NCBI RefSeq assembly: GCF_052857255.1
Contig: NC_135505.1
Span: forward strand, 49,351,507 to 49,415,506
DNA length: 64,000 bases
Reading direction: 5' to 3'
From: Amblyomma americanum
Taxonomy: Eukaryota > Arthropoda > Arachnida > Ixodida > Ixodidae
Under the pieces are notes generated by a model, which made no database searches, was not told where the DNA came from, and saw only the letters and a program-made list of their open reading frames with translations. Both the position numbers and the translations under genes were made by a program. Positions 11,272-21,001 of this stretch are shown piece by piece. Position 1 is the stretch's first letter. Each line of letters opens with the position of its first letter.

Positions 11272-12317
11272 TTCACTATGTTCAGCCTGGTTGGATCACA
11301 GCTATTTTTTTTTACCCGCAAGCGACGACGGACAAGGGTAGTGAACAACAGAATTTGCGTCGCGTCTTGTTGCGTGTTCTTGTGCTTGTCCGCCTTTTGC
11401 GCAGGTGACATGAGGTTCGATTCGCTTGTTGGGGCGCCACTCAGAAAATTTGCTCCGAACAGCGTTCTCAGAAATGTTCTAAATGTTTTTCAACGTTTCG
11501 CTTCGGAAGGAGAGGGGCATGTGCGCATGCGCATGAGAATTCTTATAGATTTTTGTTTCCTTTGACGTCACACAAACCAACACGACTTTTATGACGCTCT
11601 ACTGATTTTGTTCTACGCCTCTGTAAAGAGTTCCCAAAATTCTACTTTATCATTTTTTTTAATGCAAATGACTGTATTTGCGCATTCTAAGCATTCTTGG
11701 CGAAGAGCTGCCAACGTTGGCACGACCGACCCTGCAGAGTGTTACGTGAGCAAAAGTAGTGAAGAGAGAAATAATTCCTGGAACAAGGCCCCATGGGTCG
11801 AGCATATTTAGCGCAGCGCCCCATCTCGTGCGTTTTGTTGCGCATTAACTCTTTTTTATTTATGCCGTTATTCAGCCCTGTGTCTTACTGCACCTGCGCT
11901 GACAAAGGGGCGGAGCGCCGGGGCTGCGGTAGAATTATAGTAGGTTTTCCAGGAATAAAAAATATAATTCAGCTCAAATTCTGGATATGGGAACTCTGGA
12001 ATGAAAACTGAGGGACGGGGCTTATAATGTTGTCCGCGATATAAATCACCGATTCCTCTGTAAACGTTTCTTATTATACGCATTCGCTGCTTTACAATAT
12101 GCAGGAGAAAATCATATATAAGGTATTGCATGCAACTCAGTCTCCAAGAGGTTTTCAAGAAGTTTCAAAAGGCGGCCAGGGGCAACTAAGTATTCTTCTC
12201 AGAAAACCTCTTGCAGCATGAAGACGGCACGGCTCCGGGCCAAAAAACTTGTCCGGAACTTGATCTGAACCTGCAGTCCTTCGTAGAGTAGTTAAAATGC
12301 ACTAACTGACATTAAAA
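11272..12317. other. Unrecognised sequence
   Basis: No gene is recognised. Open frames of 67-109 codons (11236-11565 plus, 11868-12158 minus) carry no motif. Confidence 0.5.
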
Positions 12318-12512
12318 GCTGCTGAGCCGAAAGACGAGGGTTCATTTCCGGCCACGGCGGTCGCGTCTCGATGAGGCGAAATGCTAGAAAGCCGTGCACT
12401 GCGCGATATCAGAGCACGTTAAAGAACCCCAGGTGGGCGAAATTATCTTCAGCCCTCACTATAGCGTCCCTCATGACCTGAATAGACTGGCCCATTAAGT
12501 CGCGCAGACCAA
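12318..12512 (+). mobile_element. Ruka-like SINE, 5' damaged
   Basis: It begins inside the tRNA-derived head (GCTGCTGAGCCGAAAGACG, then a GGTTCATTTCC B-box). It continues through GGCCACGGCGGTCG, GATGAGGCGAAATGCTAGA, a GTGCACTGCGCGAT block, CACGTTAAAGAACCCCAGGTGG, CCTCACTATAGCGTCCCTCATGACCTGA and CCCATTAAGTCGC. The A-box region is unrecognisable. It is diverged from the 20.8 kb copy throughout. Confidence 0.85.
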
Positions 12513-12555
12513 AACAGGCATTATGAGCTTTCCCCAACGATCCTCGATGTACCAT

Positions 12556-12750
12556 CTTTGTCAAAAGTAACCGAGCAACGAGGTGTCGTTTCTTAGCGCA
12601 CTTGTGGCAGCTCTTAAGCTGGAAATCTGGGTGAGGTAAGAGGACCGTTCGTTCTCACCTGTCCACGCATTTCGGTTTGCAGGGACGCCGTGCCCGCTCC
12701 ACTACAACGCTAAGAAGCGGAACCCCGCTGCTCGGTTACTTTTGACAAAG
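12556..12750. mobile_element. Inverted-repeat MITE, 195 bp
   Basis: The left end reads CTTTGTCAAAAGTAACCGAG and the right end is its reverse complement (CTCGGTTACTTTTGACAAAG). Similarity between the arms extends to about 43 bp per side, through GCARCG...TTCTTAGCG. The roughly 110-bp interior has no coding capacity. No target-site duplication longer than 2-3 bp is evident, so the superfamily is not assigned. The size and terminal inverted repeats fit a non-autonomous DNA transposon. Confidence 0.8.
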
Positions 12751-12899
12751 TCAGAGGCCTAGGATACGTGATAGTTTCTTTATGTGTCCGTTAGTGTCAT
12801 CCTATATATTTTTCTTTATTTTGTTTCGAAGTGAATTTCAGCCTTTCAAGGATAGCCCGTCAGATCTCCGAACATCAGGTCTGCATCAATAAAGCATCA

Positions 12900-13140
12900 T
12901 AATCACCATCCTCATCATCAGTCAAGCTACTTCGACAGCAAAACATAGGAATTCACCATTTGTTTTCAAAGAACCTGCTGTGTCACAGCGGAAACCACCC
13001 GATTCCAGCAAACTCCATTTTATAAGCCCGCCTGACTCACTGGCACCTCCCGCTAATTTCGCCTTTTCTTGGAATCTACTCTGTTGTCCTATGAGACTAT
13101 AGGTTATCTTTTGTCCACATTGGATCTAATTCTCATGTCC
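12900..13140 (-). mobile_element. Diverged RTE-type LINE 3' fragment
   Basis: On the plus strand it begins CATCCTCATCATCAGTCAAG and reaches GCAAACTCC, CCGCCTGACTCACTGGCACC, CTTTTCTTGGAATCTACTC and GGTTATCTT. These blocks appear in the same order in the RTE copies at 17.8 and 39.5 kb (CATCATCAGCC, GCAAACTTC, CCGCCCACCTAAC, CTTCTCTTGGAATCCA, GGTTATCTT). Divergence and indels are far greater than in those copies. It abuts the SINE at 13151. Confidence 0.55.
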
Positions 13141-13150
13141 AATAAAAATT

Positions 13151-13356
13151 ATCGTTTTTTTGGGAGAAAGGAAATGGCGCAGTATCTGTCTGATATATGG
13201 GCGGACATCTGAACTGCGCCGTAAAGGAAGGGATAAAGAAGGGCGTGAAAGAACAAAGGAAAAAAGAGGTGCCCTAGTGGGGGCTGCGGAATAATTTCGA
13301 CCACCTGGGGATATTTAACGTGCATTGACATCGCATAGCACACCGGCGCCTTTCTG
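13151..13356 (-). mobile_element. SINE of the second (long-tail) subfamily
   Basis: Read on the minus strand it has GGCGCCGGTGTGCTATGCGAT, CACGTTAAATATCCCCAGG, TGGTCGAAATTATTCCG, then the alternative tail with a TTCTTTCACGCCC...TTTACGGCGC block, CAGATGTCCGCCCATATATC and ACTGCGCCATTTCC. The tail matches that of the full-length copy at 43986 and not that of the Ruka-like copies. The tRNA-derived head is missing, so the copy is 5' truncated. Confidence 0.85.
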
Positions 13357-13384
13357 AAGCAAAAGCTTAACTACGCTATAGGTA

Positions 13385-13760
13385 AGCTGAAGAATTTGGC
13401 GCGGAAAAACGAGGGCAAGCGAGACAAACAAAGACGAGCGCTACTCACAACTGAAGGTTTATTATAGACAATGCTCGAATAAATAGCGAAACCAACAAGA
13501 ACAAAAACAAACAAACGTCATGAACACCACAGGTTACCCCGTGAATCCCAATGATTTGGTTAGGAACAGATACTCCCTATCAGAGAAGCGGACGGAAGTC
13601 TGACTAATGCACTGATCGCCACTGATGCGCATATGAAAGGCTTCCTCAGATATTAGGTGAAAAAATGAAATAGCGTGCCTAAAAGAAATGATCGCATTTC
13701 TTTGTCCGTATGGTTTGGTTTTCTGTCGTAAGAAAATTAAGTGACAGCAAAATGTTCATC
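13385..13760 (-). mobile_element. Penelope-like element, 3' end
   Basis: The minus strand carries a C-terminal coding remnant (13534-13759) followed by AATAAACCTTCAGTTGTGAG, TAGCGCTCGTCTTTG and GTCTCGCTTGCCC to about 13390. The coding end and the UTR theme are those of Penelope-like elements. The 5' part, including the GIY-YIG core and reverse transcriptase, is absent. Confidence 0.65.
13534..13759 (-). pseudogene. Penelope-like protein C-terminus
   Basis: About 74 codons are open on the minus strand and end with a TAA at 13534-13536. They include ISFRHAISFF, EEAFHMRISGDQCISQTSV and REYLFLTKSLGFTG. Penelope-like proteins end, after the GIY-YIG endonuclease, in a segment of the kind EAFHIxxxGxQCxSxTS followed by a hydrophobic stretch, and this matches. 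A TGA closes the frame upstream, near 13758. The family call rests on the C-terminal signature only, with no catalytic residues present. Confidence 0.6.
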
Positions 13761-14957
13761 ACACGCCCGACTCCATATTGCCAGACCTTTACATCGGCGT
13801 CCAACCACAAGAACTACAGACATTAGAGTGCGGTGAGGACAGTCTCCAAAAAAAGTTTACACATACGTGTCTGGCAACACTGAGCAGGGCGACGCTGTCC
13901 ACAAAACTTCATCATTGGCTCGGCAGACTCCGGAAGCATTAAGTAGTGCATGTGCACCAGTGGTGCTTGCGCTGCTGTACGGAGTACATAGCGCCCGCGG
14001 CCAAACTGCGCCGGCCTGTTTTGCTTAGCGGGGATCCGGCCAGAGGCGTCGGCGAGCTGGAAGCCGGCGAAGCCGCGAGGCACGTCGCAGCGCCGTCCAT
14101 AAAGCCGGATTAGAGAGCCGAATATTCCGAGACGCGGCGGCTTATGGCTTCCTAGCTGCGCCCCGTTTTTTGTAGCTCTGTGCATGCGCACGTGTTTGCG
14201 ACACACTACTGCAATGTCGGAAGCGTAGGTTGTTTTGTCGATCAACCAGGCGACTGCCGGAAGTCTGAGGTCTGCCCTTTATGTTCTCCTGGAGCTATTA
14301 TCAATGGCTGCCTCCAGAATACAAGGCCGATGCAAAGCCTCACGATCATTGAATGCGAAGATCGTAAGCATGCCGAACCATTGGGGTAAACAGGAGAAGG
14401 AATTAATACTCGTATTCCATTCGTATACTCGCATTAATACTTGCAATTAACACAAATGTGAAATCAAATTCTATCGCATTCCACTCTTACGATGGATTGA
14501 GCGTCCCCAAAGATATGTCTTGAAACTTCCTGAGCAGTATTGTTGCGTACATTTACGGACAGGGGCGGACCAAACGTGCCAATTCAGCACTGTGCCATTT
14601 CACTGTACAGACTACCATGCATTGTGAACGACGAGATCTTGGCATAGAAATTGAAGCAGTAGTTCGCACCAGCAATTAGATATTATACACTCAAAGGCGC
14701 TCTGTTATATCTGTGGCGCCTGATCAGTTGCGCAAGATCAGTGGGCAATTTTTTTATCGTAATTGTTGCTACTCTTATGTAGCTGATGCAACTAGGCTTT
14801 CCAAGGTTCGGAAGCATCTTAGAAAGCAGTCCATGGTTCGTTGTTACCAGCTGTGTCTTCTTTTGTGTCGTGAAATTCTAAAGCGCCTGAATGAAGGAGT
14901 ATGTTGACATAAATGCTCTTTTTCCTGTGCATATACGCATACAGGGTGTTGCAAGCC
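13761..14957. other. Unrecognised sequence with a CpG-rich core
   Basis: The core at 13960-14200 is GC- and CpG-rich and is spanned on the minus strand by a 140-codon frame (13823-14245) that lacks an ATG at its 5' end. No motif is recognised. It could be a gene 5' region. The remainder, 14250-14957, shows nothing. Confidence 0.4.
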
Positions 14958-16495
14958 ATCATCATCATCATAATGATCAGTCTGACTACAACCACTGCAG
15001 GACAAAGGACTCTCCCATATCATTTAATTTAACCCTGTCCTTTGCCAGCTGAGCCACCCTATCCCCGCAAACTTCACCTCATCCGCCCACCTAGCCTTCT
15101 GCCGCACCCTGCTACGCTTGCCTTCTCTTGGAATCCACTCCATTACACTTACGAACCAGCAGTAATCTTGCATTCGCAGTACATGCCCTGCCCAAGCCCA
15201 TTTATTCCTCTTGATTTCTGCTAGGATGTCAATAACCCGCGTTTTTTCCCTCACTCTCTCTGCCCGCTTCCGGTCTTTTAACGTTACAGTTATCATATTT
15301 CTTCCCATGGCTCGCTGTGTTGTCCTTGACTTAAGCTGAACCCTTTCTGTTAGTCTCCACGTTTATGCTACGCAGGTGAATACCGGCAAGATACAGCTGT
15401 TGTACACTTTTCTCTTGAGGGATATTGGTAACCTGCTATTCATGATCTGAGAGAACCTGCCATATGCGCTCCACCCAATTCTTATCCTTCTAGTTATTTT
15501 CTCCTCATTATCCGGATCAGCTGTCACTACCTGCCCTAAGTAGACGAATGCCTTTAAAACTTCCAGCATCTCATTGCCAATTATGAGCAGCTGTTCTCTT
15601 GCTAGACTGCTGAACATGACTTTGGTTTTCTGCATGTTAATTTTTAGACCCACCGTACTGCTCTGTCTATCTAACTCATTGATCATTATTTTCATTTCAT
15701 CTCCTGAGTGACTCAGCAAGGCAATGTCATCAGCGAATCGCAGATTATTTAGGTATTCTCCATCTACTTTTATTCCCAACTGTTCCCAATTCAGGCCTCG
15801 GAATACCTCCTGTAAACAGGCGGGGAATAGCATTGCCGAGATTGTGCCCCCTTGCCTGACGCCTTTCTTTATTGGAATTTTATTGCTGACTTTATGGAGG
15901 ACTATGGTAGCTGTACAGTTCCTATATATATCTTCCAGTAGTTTGACATAAGGCTCATCTACACCTTTATCCCGCAATGCCTGTATGACTGCTGAGGTTT
16001 CCACTGACTCAAATGCTTTCTCATAATCAATGAAGGCTATATATATAGGTTCGTTATATTCTGCGCATTTCTCTATCATCTGATTGATAGTGTGAATATG
16101 ATCTATTCGGGAATATCCTTTACGAAAGCCTGCCTGATCATTTGTTTGATTAAAGTCTAAGGCTGCCCTGACTCTATTAGCAATTACCTTAGTAAATACA
16201 ATGTAGGCAACGGATAATAAGCTGATCGATCTGTAATTTTTCAGATCCTTGGCATCTCCTTTCTGATGAATTAAGATTATATTAGGATTATTAAGATTAT
16301 AAGGCATTGCGTATACAGGGCGGCTAGATTTTCTAGCAGTATCTCTGCTCCATCTTTCAACAGGTCTGCTGTTACCTGATCCTCAACAGCTGCTTTTCCG
16401 CTTTGCATTGGTCCTAAGGCTTTCTTTATTTCCTCTTTCGTTATTTGGTTCATTATTTCTTTTTCTTTCGGAGCCAATGCTTTTGAAGAAAATTG
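14958..16495 (-). mobile_element. RTE-type LINE, 5' truncated (longest copy)
   Basis: This non-LTR retrotransposon runs on the minus strand. Its 3' end is a (TGA)n-type tail, seen on the plus strand as CATCATCATCATCATAATG at 14958, which is characteristic of the RTE clade. Similarity begins upstream in the linker before the reverse transcriptase (SSKALAPKEKEIMNQITKEE, about 16489) and continues through the polymerase and the C-terminal domain. The endonuclease is missing. A 34-base AT-rich stretch at 16265-16300 with repeated TTAAGATTAT has replaced roughly ten codons and shifts the frame between the linker and palm segments. Another break separates the RT from the C-terminal frame near 15330. 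Confidence 0.9.
15363..16307 (-). pseudogene. RTE-type reverse transcriptase fragment
   Basis: A 314-codon open frame contains most of the polymerase domain. It has KGDAKDLKNYRSISLLS (fingers, about residues 16-32), AFIDYEKAF (91-99, first catalytic Asp), GVRQGG (149-154) and FADD (191-194, the YxDD-type active site, intact). RxRIGWSAYGRFSQIM and ISLKRKVYNSCILPV follow in the thumb-like region. In an active element this would copy the element's RNA at the nicked target. The domain is incomplete: the upstream linker lies in another frame (16277-16597), and the C-terminal domain (RAERVREKTRVIDILAEIKR..WAWAGHV) lies in the frame at 15024-15308. It is not functional as it stands. Confidence 0.9.
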
Positions 16496-16499
16496 GTCC

Positions 16500-17265
16500 G
16501 CCGCAGACGATTGAAAAAGGCAACATAGCGCGTGAAACAGTGTGGCACAACTCAGAGGATATTTTATTTTGTTGTGTCTCTTTTCTTTGCTATTCAAAAA
16601 TAATTAAGTAAAATGTCTTATATTTATTTTTGATACAAGCACAATTCTTCAAAATGTACACGGACTCACAGACATATGATGTTTGTTGTAGCAGCGCAAC
16701 TCTTTTTTCCTGAGTCTAAAAAAAGCACGTGAAATATTAAATAAAAAAGACACGCCACTTCGCTGCAGCGTTACTCTATAGCTGCACCCTGAACCAAATT
16801 TTCAGACAAGATATCAAGAAACCTGACCATGCCAAAGTGAGCGGCCACCACTCACTTCCATGGTCAGCAAAGAAAGAATGCTACTTTTCTCTACGTGGGT
16901 TAAACGTTCTTTTTTTTCCTTTGCGATGAAACAATGAAACCTTCGTCGAAATAGGCTTTCGCTGTCCTTAAAGTTTTAACTCGGTTATCAGAGCGGCGGC
17001 GCACGCTTTACGTGTTCCCGACGAAGGTGCTGACGCAGTTTCAGGCCGATGCTGGCCGCAGCTTCGAGCCCTCATTTTGACGCGGTCAGCGCTCAGGATG
17101 TTTTCGTTGAAAACCGTCGAGGGCGGTAAAATAAGGTAGCGCAAGAACGCAGTCACGTGATTTTTTTAATATATATTTCGCGGCCTCTCGCCAGAAGCTT
17201 GTAGAAAGGACCGCGCACAAAGTGTATTGTTGCCATAATCTGAATCGGCCTTTCTGAACCTTCTA
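16500..17265. other. Unrecognised sequence
   Basis: No gene is recognised. The 5' boundary of the RTE copy lies at its start and the 3' tail of a CR1-like LINE at its end. Confidence 0.5.
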
Positions 17266-17715
17266 TGTATTTATTTATTTTTGTATCTCAAGGGCCTACC
17301 TGGGCATTACGTGGGAGGGGAGGAGAGAAAATAACAAAAATACACAAGCGTTCACTTCATATATAATACAAATTAAGGGAAGAAAAGAATGAAAGAACAA
17401 GCGTTAATTATCAAATGGGGTCGGTGTTATTCATCTTGGGCATGGTACGGTGAGCAATAATAAAAAATAATATGTACACGTACAAGGGAAAGCACTGGTA
17501 CAAGGTGGAAAGTTCAAACAGACTGCAATGCTGCGCCTGATTTCAGAAATGTTAGTAACGATGAACGGAAAGATGATTCGTTAATAGCCACAATGCTATC
17601 TGGTAAAGCGTTCCTCTTCCTTAGAGCGAGGACTAATTACTTTGTGCGGGCAAAAGTTGTTTGAATTTTATGCGCATGGTCGGTAATAGATGATACGTGA
17701 TGTGCCTGACTGCGA
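17266..17715 (-). mobile_element. CR1/Jockey-like LINE C-terminus and 3' end
   Basis: On the minus strand a decayed coding stretch reads ITDHAHKIQTTFARTK, then NALPDSIVAINESSFRSSLL. This resembles the end of CR1/L2/Jockey-type polymerases, where an SFFPRTIxxWNxLPDxVV motif lies close to the stop codon. About 300 bp of UTR follow, then CCTTGAGATAC and an (AAAT)n-like tail at 17266-17285. Several stops and indels interrupt the frame. The exact clade cannot be fixed from so little sequence. Confidence 0.65.
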
Positions 17716-17770
17716 AAGATGAAGCCCCTTTTCAGTCGCATTACTTAATGAAACGCGCGTGTGCCTAGAG

Positions 17771-18545
17771 TCATCATCATCATCATCAGCCTTACTACAC
17801 CCACTGCAGGGCAAAGGCCTCTCCCATGTCTCTCCAATTAACCCTATCCTTTGCCAGCTGCATCCATCCTTTGGCTGCAAACTTCTTAATCTCATCCGCC
17901 CACCTAACCTTCTGTCGCCCCCTGCTACGCTTACTTTCTCTTGGAACCCATTCCGTTACCCTTAAGGACCAGCGGTTATCTTGCCTTCGCATTACATGCC
18001 CTGCCCAAGCCCATTTCTTTCTCTTGATTTCGACTAGGATGTCATTAACCCGTGTTTGTTCCCTCACCCACTCTGCCCGCTTCCGATCTCTTAACGTTGC
18101 ACCTATCATTTTTCTTTCCATGGCTCGATGCGTTGTCCTTAACTTAAGCTGAACTCTTTTCGTTAGCCTCCACGTTTCTGCTCCGTAGGTGAGTACCGGT
18201 AAGATTATGCTGTTGTACACTTTCCTCTTGAGGGAAATTGGTAAATTGCCACTCATGATCTGCGAGAATTTGCCATATGCGCTCCACCCCATTCTTATCC
18301 TTCTAGTTATCTTCCTCTCATGATCCGGATCAGCTGTCGCTACCTGCCCTAAGTAAACGTATTCCGTCACAATTTCTGGGCTCTCGCTGCCAATTGTGAA
18401 CTGTTGTTCCCTTGCTAGGCTGTTGAACATTACCTTGGTTTTCTGCATGTTAATTTTTAGACCCATCGATCTGCTCTGCCTGTCTAACTCATTGATCATG
18501 ATTTGCAGTTCACCTCCTGAGTGACTCAGCAAGGCAATGTCATCA
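17771..18545 (-). mobile_element. RTE-type LINE, 5' truncated
   Basis: The 3' end is a (TGA)n tail (plus strand TCATCATCATCATCATCAGC at 17771). The copy is truncated exactly within the FADD motif, so only the segment from DD onward survives. It is the least damaged of the RTE copies: its coding part is one uninterrupted frame. The related 14.96 kb copy is more diverged. Confidence 0.92.
17795..18532 (-). pseudogene. RTE-type LINE C-terminal half, open frame
   Basis: The frame has 245 codons without a stop. It begins MLSHSGGELQIMINEL just after the reverse-transcriptase active site and continues with GLKINMQKTKVMF, TRRIRMGWSAYGKFSQIM, SLKRKVYNSIILPVLTYGAE and TWRLTK. It ends in the C-terminal domain RAEWVREQTRVNDILVEI, KWAWAGHVMRRQDNRW, RGRQKVRWADEIKKFA and WRDMGEAFALQWV. 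The same domain appears in pieces at 15.0, 35.6, 39.6 and 41.2 kb. Because the palm and fingers are absent it cannot polymerise. The open frame suggests recent insertion. Confidence 0.9.
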
Positions 18546-18586
18546 GGAAGCCTAGAGTATAAAATGTGACCTGTACTCGTTTAATG

Positions 18587-18657
18587 GCCCGTCTGAGCCG
18601 GATCTCCATATCTTGGGTTTTCCTTACCCGACGCATCTCGTGTTGCGTAAAGCCAGT
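18587..18657 (+). repeat. 71-bp segment duplicated at 19112
   Basis: GCCCGTCTG...GATCTCCATATCTTGGGTTT...TTACC.GACGCATC.CGTGTTGCGTAA.GCCAG is repeated in the same orientation at 19112-19183 with only about ten differences. The second copy leads directly into an L1/Tx1-like LINE coding remnant, so this is probably a second fragment of that element. Confidence 0.8.
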
Positions 18658-18687
18658 GTAATTGTTTAATGACGTGAAAGAGTACGA

Positions 18688-18780
18688 GGGGTGTAATGCA
18701 CAAAAGCGACATGGGCTATGAGGAACGTCGTGGTGCAGAGTTCCGAATTGAGTTTTATTACTGGGATTATTTAACGTGCG
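18688..18780 (-). mobile_element. Fragment of Ruka-like SINE body
   Basis: On the minus strand GCACGTTAAATAATCCCAG is followed by CGGAACTCTGCACCACGACG, TTCCTCATAGCCCATGTCGC and TTTTGTGCATTACACCC. This is the SINE core and Ruka-type tail in diverged form. The head is absent. Confidence 0.65.
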
Positions 18781-18867
18781 GCTACAACACACAATACACG
18801 GGGACATTACATTTTGCCTTCATCGTTGGAAATCAAGTAGGCGAGGATTAAAAAAAGTGTTAGAATT

Positions 18868-19030
18868 TTAACGTAGTTAAATCGAGTAGACGGAAAGAAT
18901 GTGTTTATGGTTGCTTCATGATTTTTGTCGTCAGCCCCACTGACGATATTACTTTGTATTAGTTGACGAAGGCGACGACGTGCAATGCAGAGCGATAGAG
19001 TGTATCGTAGTTTACCACGAAGCGTGATAG
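18868..19030 (+). repeat. Unclassified three-copy repeat, copy A
   Basis: The core TAACGTAGTTAAATCGAGTA (18869-18888), followed by GACG, recurs at 30987 and 37870. Similarity with the 31 kb copy resumes further on: ACGTGCAATGCAGAGCGATA versus ATGTGCAACGCACAGCGCGA, then GTAGTTTACCACGAAG versus GCAGTTTAACACGAGG. No coding potential or terminal structure is recognised. Confidence 0.6.
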
Positions 19031-19111
19031 GCTACAGTGATGTATTTGCTAGACACTGGGCTAACTGGGCCGACGTTCTACTCCTAGACACGTATTCTAG
19101 AAAATCTGCAT

Positions 19112-20445
19112 GCCCGTCCGGACTGGATCTCCATATCTTGGGTTTTTCTTACCAGACGCATCACGTGTTGCGTAACGCCAGGGTCTCTCATCACAACATG
19201 GTTTCCGTGCCTAATTGCGAATACAGCCGTCCTAAGTTCCAACCTCGTTGGGCTCTTTGGAAGCTCAACGCTATGCTGATTGGCGATGAGGATTTTAGAG
19301 CACGCGTAAATTAAGCCTCCCTGTCCTGTTTCCCAAGGGGAATGCATTTACGTGTAACTTGGGAGATATTTAAGCATGAGGTGCGAAGCATAGCAATTGA
19401 AATCGGTTTGGTTAAGTCCTACTTTAGAAAAGCTGAAGAGAAGCAGTTACGGAATAAACCCTCAAACCTTTTCTGATGTTGAATTTGACATTCCTAGTTT
19501 GCACAGGGAGGTAATCGCTGGTGTGAAGTGCCCCCTTCAAGTAGTTTGACGCGTAACGCTACAGGGCTGCCCGTATTTGGGCTCGCACCAATATCGCCTT
19601 TCACTCTAAGGAACTGCCTCGTCAGGCTTTGATTGATGAGCGCCTTCATGCAGTTGGCAAGCGAATGTCAGCATTTTACATTGGCAGTGCCTTGCTGACT
19701 AGCACAGATTTAATATTATCGGAATTCGAGGAATACTGCGAGTCTATCTTTACCGCTTCCTCCCAAGACTCAGATCCTGAGCCTGTGGCGCCTTTCATTT
19801 TGCTTGTTAAGCCCCTATGTGAAGATGAGTGCTGGGCAATAAGTGGCTCTTTAGCAGAACTAGAATTGATCAGTTGTAACTTTAAAAGACACCTAGACCT
19901 GATGGTCTTCCTGGAGGAATTTACAAAGCCTTTACGCCCCTCTTGAGACCGATTCTACTTAAGATCAGTCTGAATAGATGAGTTCTGCCGCAAAAGGTTT
20001 AAAAAGTAACATTTTATTAATAACAAAGAGCACTGATGAAGCAAAATTGCAGTGTGTAGAGGGCTATAGGATCATTGCGCTGTCTAATGTGGCCTATAGG
20101 ATGTTTGCAGAAGTCCTGACGATCGGCTACAGTTTGCAACATCGATTGTGTTTGCACCTCACCAGACGTGATTCGAGGGAACGTTCCATTCAAACCAGCC
20201 TACATATTGGCCGAGCAGTTCAACAGTTTTGCAGCAACTCTAGGGAACTACTGGCAATGCTTCAAATTGACTCTGCGAATGCCTTTGATCGTGTGCGGCT
20301 TAATTTTCTGTTCTCGCTTTGCAACACATTACTGTTGGCTGAGTTGTATTGGAAGGAATTCGTTTTTGCTACAATTTCTCTACCCCCTTGATTGCAAGAA
20401 CGTGTTCTTACTATACCTTCCGATCACCGTGCATGTGAGACCGTA
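19112..20445 (+). mobile_element. Decayed L1/Tx1-like LINE fragment
   Basis: Fragments in consistent order follow the layout of L1/Tx1-type ORF2. The end of an endonuclease-like domain comes first (SHHNMVSV, then WKLNAMLIGDEDFRARV near 19300). A linker follows (WEIFKHEVRSIAIEIG, YFRKAEEKQLRN, near 19360-19450), then LIDERLHAVGKRMSAFYIGSAL (19629) and a PDGLPGGIYKAF-like block with a frameshift near 19905. The reverse-transcriptase fingers and palm come last (GYRIIALSNVAYRMFAEVLT, RSIQT, AMLQIDSANAFDRV near 20064-20300). The first catalytic Asp is in LQIDSANAFDRV; the YxDD region is not reached. Frameshifts and stops are frequent, so the copy is old. Clade assignment is by motif style only. 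Confidence 0.65.
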
Positions 20446-20743
20446 GGCAAAGTGTTCTTTGCATAGAACATCATTCGTTTAATTATGTACAGTGTTTGAC
20501 ATCATATTTCTGTGAAACTGCAGAATTAAGCACATCACCAAATAGTAGAATTTACCGCTTGAAGATGTAATCAGAAGCGATTTTATAGTCGGAAATTCTT
20601 TATAATGTAATGACACGCAGCGGTAGGTAAATACAAACTTCTCGATTTGATGTCGAAACACCTGCTTGAGGCAGAAAGAAACGAGTGTTTTAAATTCTCC
20701 CTCTTTCTACTTTCATTGCGTCCTTCTCAATTTTGTTTCGACT

Positions 20744-20752
20744 TTGTTTCCA
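20744..20752 (+). repeat. Target-site duplication (left) of SINE
   Basis: TTGTTTCCA is repeated at 20993-21001 and flanks the SINE at 20753-20990. Confidence 0.75.
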
Positions 20753-20990
20753 GCCCGCCGCGGTGCCTTAGTGGTTATGGCGCTCGGCTGCTGACCCGAA
20801 AGACGCGGGTTCGGTCCCGGCCGCGGCGGTCTAATTTCGATGGAGGCAAAATTCTAGAGGCCCGCGTACTGTGCGATGTAAGTGCACGTTAAAGAACCAC
20901 AGGTGGTCGAAATTTCCGGAGCCCTTCACTACGGCGTCTCTCATAGCCTGAGTCGCTTTGGGACGTTAAACCCCCATAAACCATAAACCA
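20753..20990 (+). mobile_element. Ruka-like tRNA-derived SINE, full length
   Basis: The copy has all parts. The tRNA-like head contains the A box TGCCTTAGTGG (20764-20774) and B box GGTTCGGTCCC (20808-20818), which together form an internal RNA polymerase III promoter. The body has GATGGAGGCAAAATTCTAGA, GTACTGTGCGATGTAAGTG, the conserved CACGTTAAAGAACCACAGG core, CCGGAGCCCTTCACTACGG, CTCATAGCCTGAGTCGC and TTTGGGACGTTAAACCCCC, and ends in the short CCATAAACCATAAACCA tail. It is flanked by the 9-bp duplication TTGTTTCCA. Mobilisation would depend on a LINE partner in trans. Confidence 0.92.
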
Positions 20991-21001
20991 CATTGTTTCC
21001 A

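Noticed and set aside
13823..14245. 140-codon protein gene
   Set aside because: It has a TTG start, a CpG-rich background and no domain; the composition explains the long frame.
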